Below are positions 1 through 6,606 of a stretch of DNA of 40,073 nucleotides, one piece after another. A model generated the notes under the pieces. It was not told the DNA's origin and ran no database searches. It saw only the letters and a program-made list of their open reading frames with translations. Position numbers and translations under genes: made by a program. How positions within the stretch are numbered: position 1 is the first letter of the stretch; each line of letters starts with the position of its first letter. Origin of the DNA: Bryobacterales bacterium (GTDB lineage Bacteria > Acidobacteriota > Terriglobia > Bryobacterales > Bryobacteraceae); the NCBI GenBank assembly GCA_016789905.1, contig JAEUQC010000055.1, positions 1 to 40,073 of the forward strand, written 5' to 3'.

Positions 1-1
1 C

Positions 2-139
2 CAGCCCATTATTGACGAACTGCTCCCGCAGCAGCCTCTTCCCGATTCCTACTTGCAATACCTCCGCTTGAAGCTTCGCGCTGTCTCCTCAAACCCCTCG
101 GCGGCTGTCCAAAAAACTACGGTTTTGTGTGATCGCTAA
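2..139 (+). CDS. C-terminal end of an unidentified IS-borne ORF (partial)
   Basis: A frame open from the window edge gives 45 residues and stops with TAA at 137-139. The stop lies inside an IS-like terminal repeat (about 109-141), so this is probably the last part of a gene carried by an insertion element whose body is outside the window. The peptide is rich in Leu, Pro and Gln and I do not recognise its family. The neighbouring element at 1755-2337 has the same design, with its gene also ending inside the terminal repeat, which supports the reading. Identity as a transposase is not shown by the sequence. Confidence 0.35.
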   Translation, partial: QPIIDELLPQQPLPDSYLQYLRLKLRAVSSNPSAAVQKTTVLCDR

Positions 140-141
140 CA
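107..141. repeat. Terminal repeat of an IS-like element (right end)
   Basis: Read on the minus strand from 141, the end begins TGTTAGCGATCA and continues with an A-run, CGTA and a T-run. It matches the two inverted ends of the element at 1755-2337 in nearly every conserved position. Base 142 begins sequence that reads as the end of a TIGR03437-type gene, so 141/142 looks like an element/target junction. The TG...CA ends recall IS21-like elements, but the transposase is not in view. Confidence 0.6.
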
Positions 142-258
142 GTAGGACTGTATCAATTGAACGCGGTAATTCCGGACGGCGTTTCCGGAGACCTGAAAGT
201 TGGTCTGACCATTGATGGAACCTCGATGGAGCAGAGTCTCTTCATCACCGTTCAATAG
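142..258 (+). pseudogene. C-terminal remnant of a TIGR03437-domain secreted protein
   Basis: The frame starting at 142 reads VGLYQLNAVIPDGVSG, then about 20 residues including LTIDG, and ends FITVQ with TAG at 256-258. This is the typical ending of the TIGR03437 domain, a C-terminal module very common in Solibacter-type acidobacterial exported proteins (pattern GLYQVN-x-x-VP ... LTIGG ... VTIAVQ, from memory). Only about 38 codons remain. The upstream part is replaced by an IS-like end at 141, so the gene appears to have been broken by insertion. Confidence 0.7.
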
Positions 259-610
259 CATCCCTAATGCTCGTCACTGACCAACTCGCGGCTCCCCTGT
301 CGTTGATCATTCGACGCTGGTGCTCGCCGTCAAGACTACGCTAACGTCGGGCGATGCTCCCAGTGGCGGTCGCCTTGGGACTCCTGCGACAAGGAGTCGC
401 AGCCGGTGCCTCGGACTCGCCGAAACATTCCTACAACACATGATTTCGGCTACGGCGATCAACTTGGTGCGACGGGCTGCGCGCTTCGCAGGCGACATTC
501 CCGCCCTCACTCGAAACATCGACATTGGCCGCGATGCTTCAACCCTGCTCAACGTATTTCTACAGCGGTTATCAAGACTGCGAAACGGCCCGGATAATTT
601 GCGAATGTTA
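259..610. other. Intergenic stretch without a recognisable gene
   Basis: About 350 bases between the TIGR03437 remnant and the promoter of the next gene. Short open frames exist on both strands, but none has coherent composition, a ribosome site or a recognisable motif. I see no convincing hairpin, repeat or RNA gene. Confidence 0.5.
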
Positions 611-616
611 TATAAT
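611..616 (+). promoter_or_regulatory. -10 box upstream of the PEP-CTERM gene
   Basis: A perfect TATAAT lies 23 bases before the ATG at 640. No good -35 hexamer is seen at 16-18 bases further upstream. A weak GAGG at 624-627 is the only ribosome-site candidate. Confidence 0.45.
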
Positions 617-639
617 CGGGCGCGAGGTTCCACATTAAA

Positions 640-1521
640 ATGCGAGTTCGCATCCACACAACACTCCTCGCCCTATTTTTAGGTGCGCTTATCAGTATGA
701 CCGACGCCATAGCTGCGCCATTTTTCGTTTATCGGTCGGCATCGGCTGTGGCGTGTTTAGGAACTATCGCCGTAGGGGATTGTTCGAGTGGATATGAACG
801 CGACGATGCCGACAGTGGGCTCGCACAGGTTAGCCGTAGCTTCAGTGGCGCTGGAAACTCGCTCACGGTGTTGTCTTCTGGAGACGCCTCGTTCGGTGTG
901 CTAAAGGCTTCCGCTTCGGCATCATACAACATTACTGGATCTCCGATAAATGCTTATGGAAGTGGTATAGCGGGGTTTATCGACATCATCACAATCGACT
1001 TTGCTCCGTGGAACGGATCAACTGGACTTCTGAATGTTTATTACACTCTTGATGGGACGATTTCCTCCACTGGTGCAGGAAAAGGCATAGCAAATGTTTT
1101 CCTGTCTGCGGGCACTGACCAATCCACCTCGCAGTCTCGAGTCCAGACATACACCTCTTCAACTTCGGGCGTGTTTTCTGTTGGAGCGCCTATCAGCTTT
1201 GTATACGGACAACCGTTTGGTTTGTTTTTTTCCTTGTATGCTTGTGCAGGAGGAGGTGATCTCGTTGGCTGCGGTTTCCCGCACGTAACGGGTACGGGTT
1301 CTGGGGATGCAGACTTCTCCAACACCTTCGTCCTTTCAGGACTAATCCCCACCGACCTAAACGGCAATCAAGCTGTTGGGGCGTTGTTTTCCTCCCAGTC
1401 CGGTACCCAGTATTCGGTTAATGGCGTCGGCGGCGTCCCAGAACCAGCAAGCGGAATTTTGGTGATGATTTGCTTGTGCGCCATTTCTGCAAGGATGCGC
1501 TGGCGCCGTACGACAAGCTAA
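640..1521 (+). CDS. PEP-CTERM sorting domain protein
   Basis: A 293-residue exported protein of unknown function. The N-terminus is a signal peptide: Arg-rich start, hydrophobic run LLALFLGALI at about 9-18, and likely cleavage after AIAA near residue 26. The middle is rich in Ser, Gly and Thr, beta-strand-like, and has no catalytic motif I recognise. The C-terminus (about 266-293) is a clear PEP-CTERM tail: VPEPASG, a short hydrophobic helix, then a basic end (RMRWRRTTS). In the known system this tail is recognised by an exosortase, and such proteins are usually linked to exopolysaccharide. No exosortase gene is in the window. A TATAAT lies just upstream and a hairpin directly follows the stop, so it is a single-gene unit. 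Confidence 0.85.
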   Translation: MRVRIHTTLLALFLGALISMTDAIAAPFFVYRSASAVACLGTIAVGDCSSGYERDDADSGLAQVSRSFSGAGNSLTVLSSGDASFGVLKASASASYNITGSPINAYGSGIAGFIDIITIDFAPWNGSTGLLNVYYTLDGTISSTGAGKGIANVFLSAGTDQSTSQSRVQTYTSSTSGVFSVGAPISFVYGQPFGLFFSLYACAGGGDLVGCGFPHVTGTGSGDADFSNTFVLSGLIPTDLNGNQAVGALFSSQSGTQYSVNGVGGVPEPASGILVMICLCAISARMRWRRTTS

Positions 1522-1523
1522 AC

Positions 1524-1548
1524 AACCACCGCCTAAAGGCGTGTGGTT
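1524..1548 (+). terminator. Hairpin after the PEP-CTERM gene
   Basis: AACCAC pairs with GTGGTT and CGCC with GGCG around a TAAA loop, with one bulged T. The stem starts three bases after the stop codon. There is no strong T-run after it, so it is an imperfect intrinsic terminator. Confidence 0.5.
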
Positions 1549-1592
1549 ATGTCGATTTACAAATTATCTGGGTCTGGCTGTTACTTTGCAAA

Positions 1593-1754
1593 TGACATGG
1601 GCTCTTCCGCAATTTTGGTGCATGCCCTCACGAGGTGCCCGTCCGTCTTCCTGGTAGCGCTATTCCCCCTTATGTCCACTCGGCAATCATCTCGGCTGAG
1701 GTCATCACGAAAAGCATCGACGGCGCACCGTTCGACCGAGTGCAGTACGAGGGC
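1593..1754 (+). pseudogene. Protein-like fragment cut off by the mini-element (unknown family)
   Basis: After a TGA at 1593-1595, one frame stays open to the element border at 1755. It reads as a coherent peptide that includes VPVRLPGSAIPPYVHSAII, then AEVITKSIDGAPFDRVQYEG. The stop is supplied by the element (TAG inside TGTTAG). Composition looks like real coding sequence, but I do not recognise the family and no start codon is evident. The other side of the element (from 2338) does not continue this protein. It is therefore best read as a remnant at a rearranged junction. Confidence 0.35.
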
Positions 1755-1789
1755 TGTTAGCGATCATGTAAAAACGTATTTTTTTGATC
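1755..1789 (+). repeat. Left terminal inverted repeat of the mini-element
   Basis: A 35-bp end facing inward, matching 2303-2337 in inverted orientation at 29 of 35 positions. The stop codon of the Cys-rich gene (1764-1766, minus strand) lies inside it. Confidence 0.65.
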
Positions 1790-2204
1790 TTCGGGCCGAC
1801 CGGAGATGACGGGGCAGTGGCGGAAAGGGGTCGACCCAGATACTGTGATGCCCGCACCGGGCGCAGCGGCACGCGCCGCGACTGCCAAGGACGGGCGCCG
1901 CCGGAGTGATCAACGGCGAACCTTGATCTGTCACCTGGGGGGCCGGCACCACGGCCTGGTCTGCTCGTTCCCGGTAGCGTCGCTGGCAGCCTTGATGGGC
2001 TCTCCGGCCCGACTCAGTCTGCTGATAGCGCTGGTTCGCCGCGCGTCGCTGCTGCCTGCGAGCATCCGCGCGGCAAGCCGGACCACAGTATCGCTGGCCG
2101 CGATCACAGCTACGGCAGACATGGAAAATGGCCCTGCACGCCGGATTGTTGCATTGCTTCTGACGGAGTGTTTGGTCAACGCCGGTAGAAGAGGTCTTCG
2201 CCAC
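1764..2204 (-). CDS. Cys-rich zinc-finger-like protein carried by the mini-element
   Basis: A 146-residue basic protein. The N-terminal third has paired cysteines in a zinc-ribbon-like order: C18, C23, C30, C33, C40, C44, within CRSCDRGQRYCGPACR. A very Arg/Gln-rich helix (ARRQQRRAANQRYQQT) follows, probably binding nucleic acid, and a second cysteine pair (CRCARCGH) lies near residue 114. From memory this type of protein recurs next to insertion elements, but its role is not established here. The start is GTG at 2204, directly after an in-frame TGA, with no ribosome site. A possible promoter (TTGGGT, 17 bases, CATAAT at 2211-2216) would start the transcript at or next to the GTG. The stop lies inside the left terminal repeat, so gene and element evolved as a unit. 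Confidence 0.6.
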   Translation of the reverse strand: MAKTSSTGVDQTLRQKQCNNPACRAIFHVCRSCDRGQRYCGPACRADARRQQRRAANQRYQQTESGRRAHQGCQRRYRERADQAVVPAPQVTDQGSPLITPAAPVLGSRGACRCARCGHHSIWVDPFPPLPRHLRSARRSKKYVFT

Positions 2205-2302
2205 TCAGGGATTATGCCATCGGTGCGGGGAAAACCCAAGCTGATGATCGGACCGATGACTGGCGCCTTCGGCGCCGATGATGCCGCCGCCTCCGGCGCA
2301 AC

Positions 2303-2337
2303 GATCAGAAAACTACGTTTTCAGATGATCGCCGACA
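2303..2337 (-). repeat. Right terminal inverted repeat of the mini-element
   Basis: Partner of 1755-1789 in inverted orientation. Its inner part (GAAAAC-TAC-GTTTTC, 2308-2322) is itself a small palindrome. Confidence 0.65.
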
Positions 2338-2404
2338 GGTACTCCTCGTCCTCGAGAAGTTCCACGATTTGTTTCGTGAAGACCGAGGTTTCGATCAGTT
2401 CCAC
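2338..2404 (-). pseudogene. N-terminal fragment of a RelE/HigB-type toxin gene
   Basis: From GTG at 2404 the minus strand reads VELIETSVFTKQIVELLEDE followed by EY, and then runs into the mini-element. This is the typical beginning of one RelE/ParE toxin subgroup (pattern IETPVFT...LL.DEEY...LQ, from memory). About 22 of the roughly 110 codons remain, and read-through into the element reaches a stop six codons later. The rest of the toxin is not found beyond the other end of the element. No intact antitoxin gene is adjacent. A reading at about 2455-2528 (KPEDLKLIRNRL on the minus strand) faintly recalls the first helix of an Xre-type antitoxin. Confidence 0.5.
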
Positions 2405-2412
2405 TTGTCTCG

Positions 2413-2418
2413 ATTATA
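2413..2418 (-). promoter_or_regulatory. -10 box of the truncated toxin gene
   Basis: A perfect TATAAT on the minus strand ends 8 bases before the GTG at 2404, so transcription would start almost at the start codon. The -35 region is weak. Confidence 0.4.
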
Positions 2419-2539
2419 CGCCATTGGCGGATAGATCGTCGGTGGCCGTTCCAATCTTCCTACACCGTGCGACTTTGTGGGGCGTGCCCGGCCCACAGCC
2501 GATTGCGGATCAGTTTGAGGTCTTCCGGCTTTAGTTAAG

Positions 2540-3412
2540 TTAGCGTTTTCTCAAAACGGTGAGCGCCGGCACCAACTCAAACTCCGGAGCGTTCTGCGCC
2601 ATGAACAGCAGGAGCGGAACATGTCCGTGACCAATGACCAACAAAACTCGATCTGAATTGGATGTTCTGAGCCGCAAGAGATTGCTGAAGATGCGCAGGT
2701 TGCGGTTGTACCAAGCGGATCGCGTATCGGCACCGGTATAGTCCGCCGCTCCTCCCCCAACCTCAAACTCCGCGACGAGGTAACGCGACATGCTGTGGCG
2801 GATGTGTTCAGGGCTGTTCATCATGCGGAGATGCTGCAATAGCGTTTGCTTCGTCTTCAGTTCATCCTCCCAGCGATACAGGTCCTCATACCACTTGGCC
2901 CATCTCGTGCCACGCTCGATCAAGTCGGTTTGGCCGAGCGATTTGGCGCGCTCAATCAACTGCTCGGTAGTGAAGGCCAGCTTGAAGTCCGATCGTTCCC
3001 TCACATCGACCGCGTGAACATTCTTGTGCCCCAATCGCCGAGCGAGCCGGAAGCCAAGTTGAAACACTTCATTGGGGCCGGTGCTGCTTTCCGTGCGTGC
3101 AAGGTACTCGTCAAACTTCGTGTTCAACGCAGCCTAGTGCTCAGCAGGCCACTCAACCGCGATCTTGTTCGGTCGGGAGCGAGCCAGACAATCCAGCACC
3201 TCGGCCAATTCCTTTTGGCGCTCGGCAGAGAGAAGATCTAGCCGGTGCTTCGGCTTGTAGTCGTCAAGCCCAGCATCCTCGAAGTGAAATGTGCCGACAA
3301 TCATGACCTTCGCGTGAGTGCCTTCAGGTAGGGGCGCAGGCTGCCCGAAGAGAATCGCCGACGCGGCCAAAGCCATCGTCAGCAGGGTCAATGAACTCAT
3401 TCGTGGGCTCAT
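2540..3412 (-). pseudogene. DUF5694-type exported protein with an in-frame amber codon
   Basis: A 290-codon frame broken by one TAG at 3134-3136. The first part (92 residues) has a signal peptide (LTLLTMALAASAILF) and the family opening KVMIVGTFHFEDAGLD. It continues through LSAERQKELAEVLDCLA and KIAVEWP. The second part continues in the same frame with NEVFQLGFRLARRLG and HAVDVRERSDF, and ends near VLLVIGHGHVP. Both halves fit one DUF5694-like protein without shift or loss, so a single base change is enough to explain the stop. The second half could restart at an internal ATG (3127) but would lack the signal and the N-terminal domain. Function is unknown. It is either a young pseudogene or a sequencing error. 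Confidence 0.65.
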
Positions 3413-3570
3413 AGACGATTATTACGCGGCAGCCTCGCAACTCGTTGCATTTGTTCGAAGATTCGTGCCGTTCGCGGGATAGCTCGCCGAAAACGGCGTA
3501 GTGTTGAGCATCCCAGCGAGCGAATCGTCCGCGATCCGGAAGCTGACCTGAAACATCGTTCAGCTATGCC

Positions 3571-3666
3571 GGTCAGTTTGAGTTGGATTTTTTCCCCGCC
3601 TACAGTCCTGAACTCAATCCGATCGAACGTGTGTGGAAACTCATTCTCCGCGAATATCTTCATACT
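3571..3666 (+). pseudogene. IS630-family transposase remnant
   Basis: One frame reads FFPAYSPELNPIERVWKLI followed by LREYLHT. PxYSPELNPIExxW is the signature around the last acidic residue of the DDE active site in IS630/Tc1-mariner transposases. Only about 30 codons match. No start, earlier DDE residues or inverted ends are visible, so it is a scrap. Confidence 0.7.
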
Positions 3667-3906
3667 GTAGCCGTCGCCGGAATTTTCCAGGGCAACGAGC
3701 CAGACCGGAATCAAACCGTCTCTTGCTTTCCGGTTCCGCCCCGTCCGCGCGATCACCGAGATCTTCATTGTCAGGCACCATGCGGCGAGTTCGAAGCAAC
3801 GGTTGGCATCGAGACCCTTGAGATCCTCGACAGCGAATTGCCCACCCGGGTTTTCCATCGGGAGCGAGAAGGGGCGATGATGCATATTTGGCGTCTTCCT
3901 CCAGAG
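3667..3906. other. Degraded sequence between the IS630 scrap and the Rpn gene
   Basis: On the minus strand an open frame starts at ATG 3885 behind GGAGG (spacing about 11) and runs through the IS630 scrap to 3409. Its part before the scrap (CLTMKISVIARTGRNRKARD and following) looks protein-like, but I recognise no family. Its later part is only the antisense of the transposase. I do not call a gene here. Confidence 0.3.
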
Positions 3907-4133
3907 TCAATGCCCCTCATTCGCCTCCCGGCGCAATTCGTCAATGCGCGCATCTACTTCAGTGGACGCCGATTCCGGTGCCGGAGCGTCAGTCAACAGG
4001 TCCAGAATCCGAATCAGCTCGCTCACAAGGCTCGCTACAGTTTCAGGCCGTTCGCCGAGTGGTCCAAGAGCGCTGACAGGTTCCTCGGCGTGGCCGCGAA
4101 TTTGAAGCCACGGTGGCTGATACTGAAAGGAAT
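3907..4133 (-). pseudogene. Charged protein-like remnant divergent to the Rpn gene
   Basis: One minus-strand frame of about 75 codons, bounded by an in-frame TGA upstream (4133-4135 region) and TGA at 3907-3909, has bacterial protein composition. It reads PPWLQIRGHAEEPVSALG, then a helical part (VSELIRILDLLTD) and an acidic/basic tail (DARIDELRREANEGH). It has no ATG, GTG or TTG near its beginning and starts four bases from the ATG of the divergent Rpn gene. I read it as a headless remnant of an unknown family. Confidence 0.3.
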
Positions 4134-4136
4134 CTC

Positions 4137-4997
4137 ATGGCCCACCGCTACGACGTATCTTTGAAGGCGCTGTTCCTGCGGGAAGGAGACGGCATTATGC
4201 GCCGCCGGCTTTTCGGCGGAAAGGTCACCGAGCACCTGGCGACCGAACAGCCGCAAGTGTTTAACCATCGTGCCGACATGGTGGTCCGAACCGAAGACGG
4301 TTCGCTCCATCAAATCGAGTTCCAAACCTCCAATGAGCCTGGCTTCGCGGTGCGAATGCTCGAATATTACGCCTATCTGGTAAGAGTCCACAAACAACAC
4401 ATCGTCCAAACGGTGCTCTATCTGGGCCCGGGGCCGCTTCAATTGGAGCGCACGTACACGTCCCCATCGATGGACTTCCGCTTCGAGATCGTTAACCTGC
4501 GTGAGTACGACGCAGAGCCGCTATTGGCAAGCCCGGATTGGGCCGATAATGCGCTGGCCCTGCTGGCCAAGGGTGAGACGGAAAAGGCTCTGGGGGCGGT
4601 GATATCCCGGCTCCGCGCGATGAAGAGTGAAGACCAGAACTGGGCGGCGAGCACGCTGCTGCTGCTATCAGGCATACTGGGGATGGAAGAAACTGTAAAC
4701 GACAGACTGAAGGAGGTCGGCATGATCAATGTGATGGAAAACAAGGTCCTGGGTCCGCTGATCCAGCAGCAGCTCGAACAGAGTGAACGGAAGGGCCGCA
4801 GCCAAGGCAGGCAGGAAGGCAAGCAGGAAGGCAAGCAGGAAGGCAAGCAGGATATTCTGCAGGAACTGTTGACGGAGAAATTCGGTTCTTTGCCGGGATG
4901 GGCGATGCAACGCTTGCAAACGGCTTCCGCTGAAGATTTACATGCTTGGGCTAAACGGGTTCTCCACAGTACGACCTTGGAAGAGACTCTGCGCTGA
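4137..4997 (+). CDS. Rpn/PD-(D/E)XK nuclease-family transposase-like protein
   Basis: A 286-residue protein of the Rpn/YhgA-like group (recombination-promoting PD-(D/E)XK nucleases, often annotated as putative transposases). The catalytic core is visible in the first third: RADMVV with the metal-binding Asp, then HQIEFQT with the E-x-Q of the second motif, and MLEYYAYLVR in the next helix. The C-terminal region carries a run of G-K-Q-E repeats (residues about 224-239) encoded by 12-bp tandem units, then a helical tail ending in LHAWAKRVL, as in DUF4351-type ends. ATG 4137 is chosen because GAAAGGA lies 5-7 bases before it; a GTG at 4113 is in frame but has no ribosome site. The gene is surrounded by decayed mobile DNA and probably belongs to the accessory segment. 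Confidence 0.8.
   Translation: MAHRYDVSLKALFLREGDGIMRRRLFGGKVTEHLATEQPQVFNHRADMVVRTEDGSLHQIEFQTSNEPGFAVRMLEYYAYLVRVHKQHIVQTVLYLGPGPLQLERTYTSPSMDFRFEIVNLREYDAEPLLASPDWADNALALLAKGETEKALGAVISRLRAMKSEDQNWAASTLLLLSGILGMEETVNDRLKEVGMINVMENKVLGPLIQQQLEQSERKGRSQGRQEGKQEGKQEGKQDILQELLTEKFGSLPGWAMQRLQTASAEDLHAWAKRVLHSTTLEETLR
4807..4854 (+). repeat. Four 12-bp tandem repeats inside the Rpn-type gene
   Basis: Units GGCAGGCAGGAA, GGCAAGCAGGAA (twice) and GGCAAGCAGGAT follow one another without gap. Each adds four codons, so copy number can change without a frameshift. Confidence 0.85.
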
Positions 4998-5224
4998 ATC
5001 GGCGGTTCGTTTCGAGTTGGACGGCAAGAGTTTTCCTGGAGCGTTTGTCCACGGACAAAGGCTGCCTGAACTTGATGGGTGTCCGCGGAGTCTGCTCACC
5101 GCACTTACGATTCCTTGCCAGGCCAGGGTGCTTGCTGCGGCCAGGTAGCGCATTTGCACCGGCAGAGATGGCATAGGCCGGTGGCGATTACTGCTATACG
5201 TGCGAAGGAGCGGGATGGGGATGC
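4998..5224. other. Intergenic stretch with a 7-bp inverted repeat
   Basis: No gene recognised. TTTGTCC-AC-GGACAAA at 5044-5059 is a compact inverted repeat. A plus-strand frame around 5000-5148 looks weakly protein-like (VRFELDGKSFPGAFVHG) but has no recognisable family. Strand composition changes to G-rich near the end of this stretch. Confidence 0.4.
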
Positions 5225-5680
5225 CGGGCATTGGGGGACCCCGATGGCGGAGGGAAATTCGCGGGGGATGGGGAGATGCCGCCTGGGGGTGGTGGTGGCC
5301 CTGCGCGCCGCGGCACGTGTGGATTCCTGGATTGGCGATGCATTGGCGAAGGGCGCGGAGCGGTTGGCGGGCGGGGACGCCGAGGGTGTGCTGGTGCCGG
5401 CGACCGTGATTGACCGGGCGCCGCCGGCCATGCGATTGTTCCGTGAAGAGAGTTTTGGCCCGGCGGTGGTGCGCGCGGCAGATAAAGAATGGCGTTCGTC
5501 CCGTGAATGGACCGGCGGTACACGATGAGCCGCCGATACCGGTTGGCGGCGTAAGCAGATCCGGCTACGGGCGTTTTGGCGGGAGGGCCGGGATTGACGC
5601 ATTCACGGAGTTGGGCTGGATTCTGCGCGATTCGCAGGCTGTGCAGCATCCGATTCGCGCGGTGGGGGACTGTGCGATGG
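5225..5680 (+). pseudogene. Aldehyde dehydrogenase remnant
   Basis: Two blocks of an NAD(P)-dependent aldehyde dehydrogenase lie in different frames. Block 1 (about 5300-5470) reads ARVDSWIGDALAKGAERLAG, then PATVIDRAPPAMRLFREESF and GPAVV, matching the region before and at the E-x-FGP motif. Block 2 (about 5500-5640) reads NGPAVHDEPPIPVGGVSRSG, then YGRFGGRAGIDAFTELGWI, matching the C-terminal NG-T-hDEP...GG-K-SGYGRFGG motif. About 80 residues between the blocks are missing, including the usual stretch after EESFGP. The N-terminal half and catalytic Cys are absent, and a frame change near 5236-5300 adds damage. The gene is dead and sits directly upstream of the pseudouridine synthase. Confidence 0.75.
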
Positions 5681-5718
5681 GTGGCGCGGGACCGATGGCG
5701 TGGTTACACTCAAACTAC

Positions 5719-6606
5719 ATGCTCAACCAGGGCTATGCCTATAGGACGGTGATCAGCAGCCAATATGCCGGGCAAGCGCTGCTAACGCACCTGGCGAGCC
5801 TATACCCGCATTCGACGGCGGAGGCGTGGCAAGAGAAATTAGCCAATGGCGAAGTGTCGCTTGACGGTGTGCGCGCGACGGGAACCGAACAACTGCTGTT
5901 GGGGCAGACTCTCGTTTGGAACCGGCCACCGTGGACGGAGCCGGAAGCGCCGCGACAGTTTGCTGTTCTCTATGAAGATTCGCATCTGCTGGCGGTGGAC
6001 AAGCCCAGCGGACTGCCTACGCTGCCGGGCGGGGGCTTCATGGAAAACACGCTGCTGCGACTGGTGCAGGCGCAGTTTCCGGAGGCGAACCCGGTTCACC
6101 GATTGGGCCGGGCCACAACGGGAATTGTGTTGTTCGCGAAGACCGCCGAGGCGGCCGCGGATTTATTCGCCAACTGGAACACTCCGAAAGTCCAAAAAAT
6201 ATACCGGGCCGTGGCGCAGTATGTTGCGCGGCGGGACAGGTACGAAATCCTGAGTCCCATTGGCCTTGTACCGCACCCGCTGATTGGTTTTGTGTGGGCG
6301 GCGTGTGCGAATGGGAAGCCGTCGAAATCGGTGGCGAGGGTGGTTGCCCGTGGGGAGCGCACCACGACATTCGAGGTTAGTCTGCATTCGGGACGGCCGC
6401 ACCAGATCCGAATTCATCTGGCCTCGATTGGCCACCCGCTGGCGGGCGATCCGCTGTATGGAGTGACTGGGCGGCCGCTGGAAAACCTGCCAGGGCTGCC
6501 GGGCGATGGGGGATATTTGCTTCATGCCCAGTATCTTCGATTGCAACACCCGGTGACGGGAGAGGCGCTTCAGATTGAAGCCGCGCTTCCGGCTGGATTT
6601 ATGTGA
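5719..6606 (+). CDS. RluA-type RNA pseudouridine synthase, HRLG variant
   Basis: A 295-residue protein of the RluA family, which isomerises uridine to pseudouridine in rRNA or tRNA. An S4-like N-terminal part is followed by the synthase core: LAVDKPSGLPT (motif I, residues 92-101), HRLGRATTG (127-135) in the catalytic loop, and GRPHQIRIHLASIGHPLAGD near 230-250. The usual HRLD has Gly at 130 in place of the catalytic Asp. From memory, a subfamily in cyanobacteria and plants whose proteins begin with a similar LNQG-x-x-Y-R segment also has HRLG, so this may be normal for the branch. ATG 5719 fits that family start; an in-frame ATG lies at 5695. No clear ribosome site is present. It is followed by the DinB gene at its stop codon. 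Confidence 0.85.
   Translation: MLNQGYAYRTVISSQYAGQALLTHLASLYPHSTAEAWQEKLANGEVSLDGVRATGTEQLLLGQTLVWNRPPWTEPEAPRQFAVLYEDSHLLAVDKPSGLPTLPGGGFMENTLLRLVQAQFPEANPVHRLGRATTGIVLFAKTAEAAADLFANWNTPKVQKIYRAVAQYVARRDRYEILSPIGLVPHPLIGFVWAACANGKPSKSVARVVARGERTTTFEVSLHSGRPHQIRIHLASIGHPLAGDPLYGVTGRPLENLPGLPGDGGYLLHAQYLRLQHPVTGEALQIEAALPAGFM

Larger units (their letters stand above)
1755..2337. mobile_element. 583-bp element with 35-bp terminal inverted repeats
   Basis: The left end reads TGTTAGCGATCATGTAAAAA from 1755. The right end, read inward from 2337 on the minus strand, starts TGTCGGCGATCATCTGAAAA. Over the first 35 bases the two ends agree at 29 positions, including GCGATCAT, AAAACGTA and TGATC. The element holds only one convincing gene, a Cys-rich protein on the minus strand, and no transposase. 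It is therefore a non-autonomous or internally deleted derivative, possibly IS21-like by its TG...CA ends. No target duplication is visible (flanks gagggc and ggtact), and the genes on the two sides differ, so recombination after insertion is likely. A related end lies at 107-141. Confidence 0.65.

Noticed and set aside
307..682. Genes in the spacer before the PEP-CTERM gene
   Set aside because: The frames on both strands overlap one another, lack ribosome sites and have implausible composition.
4807..4854. CRISPR or satellite array
   Set aside because: The units are only 12 bp, without spacers, and lie in frame inside a coding region.
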